Part shown: piece by piece, positions 25,473-35,606 of the stretch | How the letters are laid out: every line of letters begins with the position of its first letter | Numbering within the stretch: the stretch's first letter is position 1 | Notes under the pieces: generated by a model | The model's input: only the letters and a program-made list of their open reading frames with translations | Database searches by the model: none | What the model was told of the DNA's origin: nothing | Made by a program: the position numbers and the translations under genes | Assembly (NCBI RefSeq): GCF_018598175.1 | Contig: NZ_JAHESE010000046.1 | Coordinates: 1 to 42,215 of the forward strand | Direction of reading: 5' to 3' | Length of the DNA: 42,215 nucleotides | Origin: Dawidia cretensis | GTDB lineage: Bacteria; Bacteroidota; Bacteroidia; Cytophagales; Cyclobacteriaceae

Positions 25473-26378
25473 TTACCAACCAAAGGTCGTTCTGACATAG
25501 TCACGGCTTTTCTTCCAGTTTTCGCGCGGCGACCGTGTAGGCTCTTTTTCGTATGCCAGCTCGATGGCCGCCCGGCCGTTATAGTTTATTTCACGCAGCG
25601 CATCGGATACGCCCGCGAAATCGATCAGGCCCTCGCCCACTGCTTCTGTGAACAAGTTGTCGCGTCCCTGGTCGCGGATGTGCAGGTATACCATCTGCTT
25701 GCCATACGTGCGTACAAACGCCACCGGATCAACGCCGGCACGTGCCAGCCAGCTCAGGTCGGGGCCTAGCTTTATATCCGGCACACGCGCTAAGATACCC
25801 TTGAGATCGTGCAGGCCGTCGGCCACCTCGAAGGAATGATTATGTATGTTAGGCTCGACGTTATGCTTTGCGCAGACCTTCATCACCTTTTTGAGCAGGT
25901 CGGCCTGCGCATCGAGCTCGTCTTCGGTCTTGCGGTGCTCGGCGTCGCCGACGGTGATGCCGAACATAGTACCGCCGGCTTGCTCTAGCCGGGCGACCAC
26001 AAACTCGATGTCTTCCAGCAACCGCGTGTGCTCGTCGCGTGACCAGAAGTCACCGTAGTACGACGTGCCCGTGACCGGGATTTCATACTGGCTGACGAGC
26101 TCTTTTGCACGTGTGACAAACGAGGGATTACGAAGCAATGACTCCATTACCTCCACGCCCTGGATACCGGCATAGTGAAAGTCGCTGAACACTTCGGCCA
26201 GGATGGAGGTGCAGTCCCAGTCGGGCGGAAACCGGCTGGCATATACCCACAGGTGGCCATATACCGGAACCTTCATATAGGGGTCGCTACAACCCGGCAG
26301 CCATGCGCAGGCCAGGCCGGCGCCGGCCAAAGCAGCAGACGTGCGAATAAAATTCCGGCGCGTTACGGACTGCTTCAT
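25473..26378 (-). CDS. Exported sugar phosphate isomerase/epimerase family protein
   Basis: This 301-residue protein begins with a Tat-like signal (TRRNFIRTSAALAGAG) and a lipobox WLPGC near residue 30, so it is probably a periplasmic lipoprotein. The rest is an AP-endonuclease-2/xylose isomerase-like TIM barrel (YAGIQGVEVME, EPNIHNHSFEV, LGPDLSWLARAGVDPV, AAIELAYEKEP), with metal-binding His/Glu/Asp candidates. Members can be isomerases, epimerases or keto-sugar lyases. The start codon overlaps the stop of the dehydrogenase gene as ATGA. The exact reaction is unknown. Confidence 0.88.
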   Translation of the reverse strand: MKQSVTRRNFIRTSAALAGAGLACAWLPGCSDPYMKVPVYGHLWVYASRFPPDWDCTSILAEVFSDFHYAGIQGVEVMESLLRNPSFVTRAKELVSQYEIPVTGTSYYGDFWSRDEHTRLLEDIEFVVARLEQAGGTMFGITVGDAEHRKTEDELDAQADLLKKVMKVCAKHNVEPNIHNHSFEVADGLHDLKGILARVPDIKLGPDLSWLARAGVDPVAFVRTYGKQMVYLHIRDQGRDNLFTEAVGEGLIDFAGVSDALREINYNGRAAIELAYEKEPTRSPRENWKKSRDYVRTTFGW

Positions 26379-28561
26379 TTCTTTGGATCGGGTAATGCAA
26401 ACGCTATGTACGAGTCAGCCGATGTGGTGCCAAGCTTACCGCCGCCGCATGCAATGACGATATATTGTTTGCCGTTAACGGAATAGGTAGCCGGTGTCGC
26501 GAAGCCCGCTGCAGGCAATTTCGTTTCCCACAGCAGGTCACCGGTACGTTTGTTGAAGGCGCGGAACTTACCGTCCTTCGTGGCACCGATAAACAGCAGG
26601 CCGCCTTGCGTGACCACGGGTCCGCCATAATTTTCAGTGCCGGTTGTTTCTGCACCCATGGCTTTCATCTTCTCATCCTCACCCAATACTTTCTTCCACA
26701 AATGTTCGCCGGTGTTCAGGTCGATTGCCGTGAGTGTACCCCAGGGCGGTGCAATGGCCGGCAATCCTTCTTTCGTCACAAATTTGTTATACCCTGAGAT
26801 ATTATACGGCAGCTTCCGGAATTTTTCCTCGGGTGAAAGCTGGCGCTCATATTTCTTCTTCTGATCGTCCTTTAAATCGAGCAAGAATGTCGCGATCGCA
26901 TTCTTTTCTTCGGTGCTGAGATGCTGAAAGCCGGGCATCATGCGGCGGCCGGCATTGACAAACTCGACGAGTGTAGCGGGTGTATACTTCTTGCTCACTT
27001 CCAGCAGCGACGGATAATTGCCTCCACCTTGCCGGTTGGCGCCGTGACACGCCATGCAATGTTGTTTATAGAGGCGGATGCCGGCAGTGCCGTAGTTCTC
27101 CAGTTCCTCGGATTCTTCCGCATCCCACATCTCCAGGATCCACGGCATCTCGTTGGCGTTGACATAGAGTATGCCCGTGGTCGGATCGACCGCGGGCCCA
27201 CCCCACTCCGCGCCGCCGTCGAAGCCCGGGAAGATGATGGTACCGTCTTTAGACTGGGGGGTGAACAGCTTACCTGTATGCAGATATTTCAATTGATCGC
27301 GAATGGCTTGCTGATCAACCTGCGACAGGTACGGATTGATTTCTTTTTCTGTAAACGTCTGCCGTACAAACGGAGCAGGTTTCTGCGGAATGGGCTGTGT
27401 CGGCCAGAGCTTCTCACCGGCGAGCTGCGTGGCGGTATCTACCGGTGTTTCTACTACGTCAAAAAGTGGTTTGCCTGTTTCCCGGTCGAAGACAAAGACA
27501 AACCCGGTCTTCGTGGTTTGCGCGACCGCGTCGATCTTTTTACCGCCGTGGTTTACCGTGAGCAGCACGGGATAGGACGACGGATCCCAGTCCCACGTGT
27601 TATGGTGTATATACTGGAAGTGCCAGAGGCGTTTGCCCGTGTTAGCGTCGAGCGCCAGCAGGCAGTCGGTATAAAGATTGGAGCCGGTGCGCTTGCCGCC
27701 GTAGAAGTCCATGGAGGCTGAGCCCGTCGGGACATAGGCAATGCCGCGGGTCGGGTCGATGGTCATGCCCATCCAGTTATTGCCGCCGCCAGTCAGCGTA
27801 TAGGCCTCGGGGTCGTCCCACGTTTCGTGGCCGGGCTCGCCGGGTTGCGGTATGGTATGGAAGATCCATTTCATCTCGCCGGTGCGCACATCGAAGGCCC
27901 GGATGTGGCCAGGTGCGGCGTCCATGGCTTCGGAGACACGCGTGCCGGTCAGGAGCAAATCTTTGTAGACGGAGGGTGCCGAGGTGTGCGTAATGAAAAG
28001 ATCCTCGAAGGCCTCGCCAAGACCGGTGTGCAGATCGACTTTACCATCCTGGCCGAAGCTGGTGATCAGCTTGCCGGTGGTAGCATTGACGGCGTGCAGA
28101 AAAGGGCCGACGGTGTAGAAGATGCGTTTGTCGTCTTTGCCATCGCTCCAGTAGGTTACGCCGCGATTGTTGTTCAGGTTAAAGTGACCTGCTTTATCGC
28201 CTTCGATGGTATCGAAGGGTATAAACGCCCACTTCTCCTGGCCCGTGGCGGCATCGACGGCAAACAGCTTGAGCTTGGGCGAGGTGCCGAAAAGCACGCC
28301 GTCAACGATGATAGGATTGCACTGGATTTGCGAGTGCGCCGCGGTATCGGCATCACCGGCGTGATACTCCCACGCCACCTGTAGTTGTGTGACGTTGGAG
28401 GTATCGATCTGCGCGAGCGACGAGTATTTATTGCCGGACGGGTTTCCCCCGACGATAGACCAGCCGGAAAAGGCGTCGTCGCCTTTCTTTCCACATGCGA
28501 GCAGGCAAGCTAGCGCGAGCACACTGCTCAGGCGACGACGAAGGGATACATTCAAGATCAT
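26375..28561 (-). CDS. PQQ-type quinoprotein dehydrogenase with cytochrome c domain
   Basis: This 728-residue protein is a lipoprotein (lipobox LLAC near residue 21) with an eight-bladed PQQ propeller (tryptophan-docking repeats such as DAATGQEKWAFIP, DANTGKRLWHFQ, DLNTGEHLWKK). A c-type haem motif, CMACH, is inserted near residue 495. This fits periplasmic sugar or alcohol dehydrogenases that feed electrons to the respiratory chain. ATG 28561 was chosen over the upstream GTG. It is coupled to the isomerase gene by an ATGA overlap and follows susD by 17 bases. Substrate is inferred only from context. Confidence 0.88.
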   Translation of the reverse strand: MILNVSLRRRLSSVLALACLLACGKKGDDAFSGWSIVGGNPSGNKYSSLAQIDTSNVTQLQVAWEYHAGDADTAAHSQIQCNPIIVDGVLFGTSPKLKLFAVDAATGQEKWAFIPFDTIEGDKAGHFNLNNNRGVTYWSDGKDDKRIFYTVGPFLHAVNATTGKLITSFGQDGKVDLHTGLGEAFEDLFITHTSAPSVYKDLLLTGTRVSEAMDAAPGHIRAFDVRTGEMKWIFHTIPQPGEPGHETWDDPEAYTLTGGGNNWMGMTIDPTRGIAYVPTGSASMDFYGGKRTGSNLYTDCLLALDANTGKRLWHFQYIHHNTWDWDPSSYPVLLTVNHGGKKIDAVAQTTKTGFVFVFDRETGKPLFDVVETPVDTATQLAGEKLWPTQPIPQKPAPFVRQTFTEKEINPYLSQVDQQAIRDQLKYLHTGKLFTPQSKDGTIIFPGFDGGAEWGGPAVDPTTGILYVNANEMPWILEMWDAEESEELENYGTAGIRLYKQHCMACHGANRQGGGNYPSLLEVSKKYTPATLVEFVNAGRRMMPGFQHLSTEEKNAIATFLLDLKDDQKKKYERQLSPEEKFRKLPYNISGYNKFVTKEGLPAIAPPWGTLTAIDLNTGEHLWKKVLGEDEKMKAMGAETTGTENYGGPVVTQGGLLFIGATKDGKFRAFNKRTGDLLWETKLPAAGFATPATYSVNGKQYIVIACGGGKLGTTSADSYIAFALPDPKK

Positions 28562-28578
28562 GTGCACGATTCAGTTTT

Positions 28579-30105
28579 TTATTTCAGGTTCGGGTTTGCG
28601 GTGACGACATTGAGCGGTATAGGAAACACGGCGCGTGACGCGTCAGACTCAGATTTCTCCCACCACTCGTCGGTGAAGTGACCAAAGCGGATCATGTCTT
28701 CGCGGCGGTGCATTTCATAGGCAAGCTCGCGGCCACGCTCGTTGAGGAGCTCGTCCATCGTGAGCGTGCCGGTAGTATATTCCGCGTCAGCAGGATCGTC
28801 GAAGTTTCGTACGCGCACGCTGTTGACCAGGTCTACAGCTTCCTGGGTGGCAGCGTTGCTGTTCTGGCGCATGAGCGCCTCGGCTTTCATGTACAGGATG
28901 TCGGCCAGGCGGAAGATGACCATGTCATTGTTCATGTTGGACAGGCCGCCGTGCTCGATCTCGTACTTGATGTTCATGACGCCTTGCGCTTCGCCGCCAT
29001 CGTAGTTAATGAGCATGTCGATATAGGGCGTGACGGTCATTGGCTCACCTTCCCACGTGAGCACATCCTGCTCATCGCCGTTTTCGTCGATATACCTCTG
29101 TTCACCGACCACCCATTGATTGATACGGGCGTCTTCTTCCTGATACAGGTCGAAAAACGATTCCTGCGTGCTGATCTTGTGCCAGGCATAGTAGGTCACG
29201 CCATATTTCTGGATGAGGATGTTTTCGTGCAGATTTTGCTCCAGGAAATTGAACTGCTGGGCATTGGCCGCATCGAAGGGAACGACATAAATATTTTCCT
29301 GGCTGTTTTCATTCTGGATGAGGAACGGATCGTTCCAATTTTCATCAAGCGTGTAGCTGCCGGCAATGATCGCATCGCACGCGGCGATGCAATCATCCCA
29401 GCGCGCCTGGCCGGTCCATGCCTGGGCGTTCAGATAAAGTTTGGCCAGCAATGCCTGGGCGGCACCCTTTGTGAAGTGACCGTAAGCGTCTTCGTCGCCT
29501 TTCTCCGGCAGGTCTCCGATGCTTTCCTTGATCTCGGTTTCAATAAAGGCGAATACCTCCGCGGATGAGCGTTTGGCGGGGCTGGCCTCACCCACATGCT
29601 CGACAAGCGGGATTTCGCGGAAGTCGCTGAAGGCCCAGTAATAATGCAAGGCGCGCACCATGCGGACTTCGGCAATCATGCGCTCTTTACTGAGCGGCAC
29701 GTTCATACCGTCGAGGTTTACATCTTGAATACCGTCGATGAAGTAATTGCAATAGCCGATGGTCTGGAACAGGTTCTGCCATTCGAGTAGGATCCATTGA
29801 TCGCTGGGCGTCCAGGTGTGCTGGTGAAAGCGTACCCATGCGCCTTCCTGGTCTACATATCCATAGCGGGCGGGCACTACCGCTTCGTCGGTTGTAAACT
29901 CTTGCAACGCAAAGTGGGTTTGGTATACGTGCGTCTGCATGAAGCTATAGGGCATCATGAAGGCGCCCATGACCTGGTCGGCATTTTGGTAAAAGTTTTC
30001 GGACGTTTCCGTGCTGTATATTTTCTCGTCGAGGTCGCAGCCTGACATCCCTACAAGGGCCGTCGCCAGCAGCGATCCGAGGAAGTTACGATATATCTTT
30101 TTCAT
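28579..30105 (-). CDS. SusD/RagB family outer-membrane lipoprotein
   Basis: This 508-residue protein (512 with the ATG at 30117) has a lipobox (GMSGC near residue 22) and the SusD fold: NADQVMGAFMMPYSF, TPR-like helices such as MVRALHYYWAFSDFREIPLV, and the C-terminal NERGRELAYEMHRREDMIRFGHF. It forms the surface lid over its SusC partner and binds the imported glycan or other ligand. The gene lies 5-17 bases after susC. The ligand is unknown. Confidence 0.95.
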   Translation of the reverse strand: MKKIYRNFLGSLLATALVGMSGCDLDEKIYSTETSENFYQNADQVMGAFMMPYSFMQTHVYQTHFALQEFTTDEAVVPARYGYVDQEGAWVRFHQHTWTPSDQWILLEWQNLFQTIGYCNYFIDGIQDVNLDGMNVPLSKERMIAEVRMVRALHYYWAFSDFREIPLVEHVGEASPAKRSSAEVFAFIETEIKESIGDLPEKGDEDAYGHFTKGAAQALLAKLYLNAQAWTGQARWDDCIAACDAIIAGSYTLDENWNDPFLIQNENSQENIYVVPFDAANAQQFNFLEQNLHENILIQKYGVTYYAWHKISTQESFFDLYQEEDARINQWVVGEQRYIDENGDEQDVLTWEGEPMTVTPYIDMLINYDGGEAQGVMNIKYEIEHGGLSNMNNDMVIFRLADILYMKAEALMRQNSNAATQEAVDLVNSVRVRNFDDPADAEYTTGTLTMDELLNERGRELAYEMHRREDMIRFGHFTDEWWEKSESDASRAVFPIPLNVVTANPNLK

Positions 30106-30122
30106 ACGTTGTAGCATAAAGG

Positions 30123-33100
30123 TTAAAAGCTGAGGCTGATGCCTGCCGTTAGGCTGCGGGTGTTGGGATAGTACGAGTAATTCGACTCTACTCCGGGGCC
30201 GTCACTTGTTTCGGCATTCGGGTCAGCGGCATAGTAGTTCACGCCAAGCTCGGGGTCTGTGCCCGAGAAACCGGTCACAGTCAACAGGTTTGCACCGGTT
30301 ACGTAAAAGCGGATGCTCTGCACGTAGTTGCTGTTCGCCATAGGCAATGTATAGCCAACGGTAATGTTATCGACCTTCATATAGGCGCCGTTCTCCAGGT
30401 AATAACTCGAGAAAGTGGGTGCATCCATGACGCGGTCGTCGGTGACCGAAGTGAAGAAGTTATTACGCGCATAGTAGGTTAGATTCTCATGAAACATGCG
30501 CTTGGCGTTTACGGCTTTGAAACCGAAGGCGCCGCGCAAAAGGATGGATGCGTCGAACTTGCCGATGTTAAAGGTATTGGTCAGGCCGAGGCTGTACTTG
30601 GGAATGCTGTTGCCCAGGTATGTAAAGTCGTCAATGGTAATGTCGGCAGCCGGCACGGCGTCGCCGGCCTTGTTGCGGAATAGCCACTGGCCGTCTTCGG
30701 TCAGGCCTGCAAACTCGCGTCCGTAGAAAACCGCCACGGGCTGGCCTGGCGCAAGCCGCTGGATGGTGTTGCCTTCCGTTACGCGTGTGATGTCGTGGGC
30801 AGTGCCAAAAAACTGGTCGCTACTGACGGATTTGATCTCATTACGGTTATAGGCACCGGTGAGTATAACATTCCAGTGAAAGTTGTTATTGCGCGCCACC
30901 TGCGCGTTCAACGCCAGCTCGAAGCCTTCATTGACCATTTCACCGGCGTTAGCGAAGATGGTCGGATTGACTTCAGACGGCACCTGGGCGGTATAATTCC
31001 CCACGAGGTCTTCAATGCGGCGGTTGTAATAATCCAGGCTACCGCTTAACCAGCCACTCTCGAAGAACGCGAAGTCGATACCAGCGTTAAACTCCTTTTT
31101 GGTTTCCCACTTCAGGTCGGGATTGGCGTTGATCGAGGGGCCATACGGTTGGATCCAGTTCCCATTGTAGTAGCCATTTTGCAGCCCGCCGCCGAAGGGG
31201 CTGATGGTGGCCAGCGACTGATAGGGCGAGAGGCTCTCCTGATTACCCGTGACGCCATAGCCGGCGCGGAGCTTCAGGTTGGTGAAGAGCGTAGAGCCTT
31301 CCAGGAAGCTTTCTTTGCTGATAACCCAGCCACCCGAGACGCCGAAGAATGTGCCCCATTTATTATCGTGTCCCAAGACGGAAGCCCCTTCGCGACGCAC
31401 GCTGACAGAGGCGAGATATTTCTCCTGGAAGTCATAGATCACGCGGCCGAAGTAGGCTACCAGCGAGCGCTCGTCTCCGTAGCTTGAAAGGAACACGCCG
31501 GAGCGGTTAAAGTTCGGCGTGAGGTTGTTGAGCGCGGTGCCGGCGCCCAGGTTGTAGTAACGGAATGCGTCGGTGCTGAAGTTGTTGTTGCCACCGCTGA
31601 AGCCCTCGTTGAAGATGTTTTGATATGAATAGCCGCCCACAACGTCGATGTTGTGATTGCCGATGTTGCGGCTATAGTTCAAGGTTGTCTCCAGCACATT
31701 GCTGGACATGTTCGCTTGCGCGCGCGAGGCGAGACCGCCTACGCCGTCGCGCATCTGGAAAAAGTCCTCCCGGCTGGCATATGACCCACTAAGCGCGTCG
31801 TTGCGGATCATGGAGTATGACACTGCCGCTGTGAGGTCGGAAGTAAGATGGTATGCGGCGTTCAGCGTGCTGAGGAATTTCTTCTCTTTACTGCTGTTAT
31901 AATTCTGGCGTGTGCTGGCCACCGGGTTCCACTGCAGACCGAACTGGATGTCTGGCCGCTGGTAGAAGGTTCCGTCGGGGTTGCGCACGGGGAAGGTCGG
32001 ATTCATGTTGAGCGACTGCGCAATAGCCCCGTAGTTGGCGTAGGTCTTATTCTCGAATGAGTTGACCAGCATGAGCGAGAAATCGAGCTTGTCGTTCAGG
32101 GCTTTTGTCGTGAGGCGGAAGGTGCCGTTGATAAACTCGCGATCGGCCACCAGGTCGATGCCTTGCATGTCGCGATAGTTAAGCGATGCGTAATACGTCG
32201 TCTTGTCATTGCCTCCGCTCAGCGACAGGTTGTGCGAATGGCTGATGGGCGTGCGGGTGACTTCGTCGAACCAGTCGGTGTCCGCACCGGCATCGTCTAC
32301 GGCAAAGCCATATTCCTCGCCCAACGCGCGGTATTCGGCAGCATTGAGCATGTCATACTTTTTAGCCACGAGGTCGGTCGTGACATAGCCAGTATAGTTT
32401 AGCTTGGGCTTGCCGGCCACGCCCTTCTTGGTTGTGATCAAAATAACGCCCGCAGTAGCACGCGACCCATAGATGGCCGCAGCGGAGCCGTCCTTTAAAA
32501 CATCGATCGAAGCAATGTCGCCGGGGGCGATGGTTTGCAGGTCACCGCCAGGGATACCGTCGATGACGATCAGCGGGCGCGAATTACCTTCTACCGTCGC
32601 GGGACCGCGAAGCGAGAAGTCTGCCGTGGCGTTCGGGTCAGAACGGCTGGAGTTGCTGACGGCCAGGCCGGCAACTTTACCGGAAATGAGTGTGATCGGA
32701 TCGTTGATCTGACCGGCGTTGAAGTCGGCCGATTTTACCGACGCGATCGAGCCGGTGATGGTTTCGCGTTTTTGCGTGCCATAACCGACTACCACAATTT
32801 CATTGAGCGTCTGAATGTCGGGCGTGAGCACGACGTTGATGACGGTGCGATTATTAATCACCTCTTCGGTGGGCATAAAACCGAGGAAGCTATACACCAG
32901 CGTACTGGCCGCATCAACTGTGATCGAATACTTACCATTGCTCTCGGTGGTAACACCGGTGGTAGTACCTTTAACGACGATGTTGACGCCTGGCAGCGTT
33001 TCGCCCAGGTCGTCGGTAACGGCACCTGCTACAGTAATACTTTGCGCAGATGCCCATCCCCCCGATGCGAGCAACACCAGGAACATGGCCGCGAAGTACC

Positions 33101-33137
33101 ACCGGGTTCTCTCCCTGTAAATCGTAGTAATCTCCAT
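30123..33137 (-). CDS. SusC/RagA family TonB-dependent outer-membrane transporter
   Basis: This 1004-residue protein begins with a signal peptide, then a carboxypeptidase-like domain (about residues 33-110, ITVAGAVTDDLGETLPGVNIVV) and the SusC signature NEIVVVGYGTQKRETITGSI (TonB box and plug). The plug (about 120-240) contains LSGKVAG-like LISGKVAGL, PLIVIDGIPGGD and GSAAAIYGSRATAGVI, and the beta-barrel ends in a final Phe. It imports ligands with SusD. There is no STN domain, so it is not controlled by FecR in the usual way. It is the first gene of a six-gene operon. Confidence 0.96.
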   Translation of the reverse strand: MEITTIYRERTRWYFAAMFLVLLASGGWASAQSITVAGAVTDDLGETLPGVNIVVKGTTTGVTTESNGKYSITVDAASTLVYSFLGFMPTEEVINNRTVINVVLTPDIQTLNEIVVVGYGTQKRETITGSIASVKSADFNAGQINDPITLISGKVAGLAVSNSSRSDPNATADFSLRGPATVEGNSRPLIVIDGIPGGDLQTIAPGDIASIDVLKDGSAAAIYGSRATAGVILITTKKGVAGKPKLNYTGYVTTDLVAKKYDMLNAAEYRALGEEYGFAVDDAGADTDWFDEVTRTPISHSHNLSLSGGNDKTTYYASLNYRDMQGIDLVADREFINGTFRLTTKALNDKLDFSLMLVNSFENKTYANYGAIAQSLNMNPTFPVRNPDGTFYQRPDIQFGLQWNPVASTRQNYNSSKEKKFLSTLNAAYHLTSDLTAAVSYSMIRNDALSGSYASREDFFQMRDGVGGLASRAQANMSSNVLETTLNYSRNIGNHNIDVVGGYSYQNIFNEGFSGGNNNFSTDAFRYYNLGAGTALNNLTPNFNRSGVFLSSYGDERSLVAYFGRVIYDFQEKYLASVSVRREGASVLGHDNKWGTFFGVSGGWVISKESFLEGSTLFTNLKLRAGYGVTGNQESLSPYQSLATISPFGGGLQNGYYNGNWIQPYGPSINANPDLKWETKKEFNAGIDFAFFESGWLSGSLDYYNRRIEDLVGNYTAQVPSEVNPTIFANAGEMVNEGFELALNAQVARNNNFHWNVILTGAYNRNEIKSVSSDQFFGTAHDITRVTEGNTIQRLAPGQPVAVFYGREFAGLTEDGQWLFRNKAGDAVPAADITIDDFTYLGNSIPKYSLGLTNTFNIGKFDASILLRGAFGFKAVNAKRMFHENLTYYARNNFFTSVTDDRVMDAPTFSSYYLENGAYMKVDNITVGYTLPMANSNYVQSIRFYVTGANLLTVTGFSGTDPELGVNYYAADPNAETSDGPGVESNYSYYPNTRSLTAGISLSF

Positions 33138-33433
33138 AGGTTTTGGATTATAGTTGGTTAAGTTTTAATCACAGCTTAGGTGCCCGGGACAATTAGCAGG
33201 AAAGAGCTGCAATCGATTCCGAACACTTGTAATATTGGTAAAATTCCACCCGCTATTCCAACCAACTTAACGCCTGTCTGGACAATCCAAACCAAGTATG
33301 AATTCGTATTATACCGTTAAAACAGGTTAAAATGGTTGTCAAAACAGTTAACTCTGCTGTGTGATTCAGCTAATGCCAACCATTGCGCAAACGTTATCGA
33401 CGATTGTACAAATCAGGAGGTGTGCGGGAATGG
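33138..33433. promoter_or_regulatory. Upstream region of the susC operon
   Basis: This 296-base, AT-leaning region must hold the start of the susC operon transcript. No exact TAnnTTTG box is seen on the minus strand; AACGTTTG near 33389 is the nearest match but lies far upstream. Neither a hairpin terminator for the amylase gene nor a clear operator is visible. Confidence 0.3.
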
Positions 33434-35431
33434 CTATTTGAGTAGAATCCAACGTCCGGAATGCGCGTTGGCGCGAACGGTGGTCTGGCGGCCCGTTTGA
33501 AGCTTTAGGCGCTCGCCCGTCAGGAGGTCAATTGCGGTCAACCGCTTTTTAGTGCCTGGTGGCAAGATCGCATCGACCGGAACGGTTGTAGCGGTGTCAC
33601 CGAGGTTCAGCAAAACTATAATATGCTCCTGCCCTGCCCAACGGTGCAAGACCAGCACGCCCTGTTGTGGCGCCTGATGTTGCAGGACCAGGTTGTTGCC
33701 GGTTAGTGCCGGGTGAGCGGCACGCAAGGCGATGAGCTGGCGGTAGTGGTCGTAGAGTCCCGTGGTATCGAGCGAGCGGATGGTTTGCTCGCGTCGGAAC
33801 AGGTCGCCGCCGCTATAGGGATGTTTCGGGTAACCCATTTCCTGACCGTTATAAAGCATGGGCATGCCCGGTAAGGCAAAGAGCAACGCGGCCGCCATGC
33901 GCGTCTGCGCAAGATTATGTCCTCGTATAAACCGCGGCAGGTCATTGTTCTCGAGAAAGCGCAGCCGTGCGGCGGTAGGGTCGCCGTTGTTAAACAAGGC
34001 GTCGCGAAGCAGCGTCACACGTTTCTCGGTAGAGGGATGATTAAACACTGTGCGGCTTTCGCGGTCATGGTATTCATACTGCCACGACCATTGCGACACC
34101 CACGTGGTATCGGCGGTCCAGTCGTATGCGGCGTCGAATCCCGCGGCATATACATTCGCATCCGCGGCTTTATCTTCCGCCAGCAGCAGGAAATCGGGTT
34201 TGATACTTTTGAGCTCCGTGCGCAAGCGTTGCGCAAACCCGGGTTGCCGGGAAATAACTCCCCAGACGGCATCAAACCGATAGCCGTCGACGTCGTACGC
34301 CCGAAGCCAGTATTTGCAGACCTCGATCATCCACCGTTGCACCTCTTCATTGCTATAGTCCAGGTTGACGAGGTCTTTCCAGAAGTAGTATACAAAACCC
34401 TGCTCATCCTTGTGATAAAATGACGCATAAGGGGCACCGTCAAAGGTGTGCTGATAGAATCTCGCGTAATGCGAGCGGTCGCCCCAGGCGGCATAATCCG
34501 CGGCATACGGGTGGTGTATAGATGTGTGATTGGGCACGATGTCGAGCATGACCCGGATACCCTGCTGTTTGGCCGTGTGCACCAGCGTGCGGAAATCCTG
34601 CTCGCTGCCGAGGTCGCTGCGTAAGGCCAGGTAATTGGTCACGTCGTAGCCCTGTCCGATCTGGTGAGTCTGGAAGATAGGTTGTAGCCAAAGTGTATTG
34701 ATGCCAAGCGTCTTCAGCTCGGGCAGTTTGGCGGTAATGTCGCGAAAGGTGCCGTGGGCCACAAACCGATGGGGTGTTACTTCATATACCACGGCGTACT
34801 GCATCCAGGCCGGGACGTCGGTATCGGGGGCGAACGCATGCACCCCTTGCGCATCGCGCACCACGTACGTCTGATACCAGGTAGAGTCGCCACCGGCAAT
34901 AACGGCCAGGCTAAAAGTATAGCGCCCACGCGTCGCCGGAATACGTGCGCTTGGTGTCGCTGCGGACGAATTGCTCAGCTTTACCACGGCGGGGTTTTGG
35001 GCGTGCGCGCACCAGTAATAGCGCAATGCCCTGCCCTGCGGATTTTCCACGACGTCGACCGACAGCAGGATGTTATCGCCCTGTGCCTTTGCCCGCAGCT
35101 TTACCAATGGAACTGGCGTATACATTAATGTCAATGTCACTGCACCGGAGGACATGACCTCGCCATTTACCATTGCCTCGGCATGGATGCTATTCGCGCC
35201 TGGCGACAGTGATACGTTGAATGAAAAACGTCGGTTCACGACTGAGACGCTGAAGCTGGTATCGGCCTGTACAATCCGCACTGTTGGCACATCCAGATCA
35301 ATCAGTGAGCCGGTCAATGCTTGCTGTGGCAACCATACTTCGGCGTCTCGTTTGTTGAGTACAATGGATGCTGCCACCAGCGGCGTAGCGATGAGCCAAC
35401 TTAGGGTTATCAAAAAGAGCTTTCTATACAT
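33434..35431 (-). CDS. Secreted alpha-amylase family (GH13) enzyme
   Basis: This 665-residue protein has a signal peptide (MYRKLFLITLSWLIATPLVAA), a beta-rich N-terminal region (about 22-200) and a GH13 TIM barrel. The motifs are MLDIVPNHTS (region I), DGYRFDAVW with catalytic Asp (II), LLLAEDK with acid Glu (III) and FLENND (IV, transition-state Asp). A C-terminal all-beta domain closes it. It should hydrolyse alpha-glucans or related sugars; cyclomaltodextrinase or pullulanase-like activity is possible. Region IV has Asn-Asn-Asp instead of the common Asn-His-Asp. It is 296 bases upstream of susC and may be a separate transcript. Confidence 0.88.
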   Translation of the reverse strand: MYRKLFLITLSWLIATPLVAASIVLNKRDAEVWLPQQALTGSLIDLDVPTVRIVQADTSFSVSVVNRRFSFNVSLSPGANSIHAEAMVNGEVMSSGAVTLTLMYTPVPLVKLRAKAQGDNILLSVDVVENPQGRALRYYWCAHAQNPAVVKLSNSSAATPSARIPATRGRYTFSLAVIAGGDSTWYQTYVVRDAQGVHAFAPDTDVPAWMQYAVVYEVTPHRFVAHGTFRDITAKLPELKTLGINTLWLQPIFQTHQIGQGYDVTNYLALRSDLGSEQDFRTLVHTAKQQGIRVMLDIVPNHTSIHHPYAADYAAWGDRSHYARFYQHTFDGAPYASFYHKDEQGFVYYFWKDLVNLDYSNEEVQRWMIEVCKYWLRAYDVDGYRFDAVWGVISRQPGFAQRLRTELKSIKPDFLLLAEDKAADANVYAAGFDAAYDWTADTTWVSQWSWQYEYHDRESRTVFNHPSTEKRVTLLRDALFNNGDPTAARLRFLENNDLPRFIRGHNLAQTRMAAALLFALPGMPMLYNGQEMGYPKHPYSGGDLFRREQTIRSLDTTGLYDHYRQLIALRAAHPALTGNNLVLQHQAPQQGVLVLHRWAGQEHIIVLLNLGDTATTVPVDAILPPGTKKRLTAIDLLTGERLKLQTGRQTTVRANAHSGRWILLK

Positions 35432-35606
35432 TATCTTCGATCGTTACACATCAGCCGAGCAGGCGGGCCAACGCAAATTTCTTGAGTACTTCTTTCTTGC
35501 CGGTAATGGTGTCGACCATTAATTCGCCCAGGGAGCTCCCATTTTATATCCTGATTTGAGTGCTTTTCGCCGGGTCATTTTATCGGATCGTTTCATGATG
35601 TCGTTA

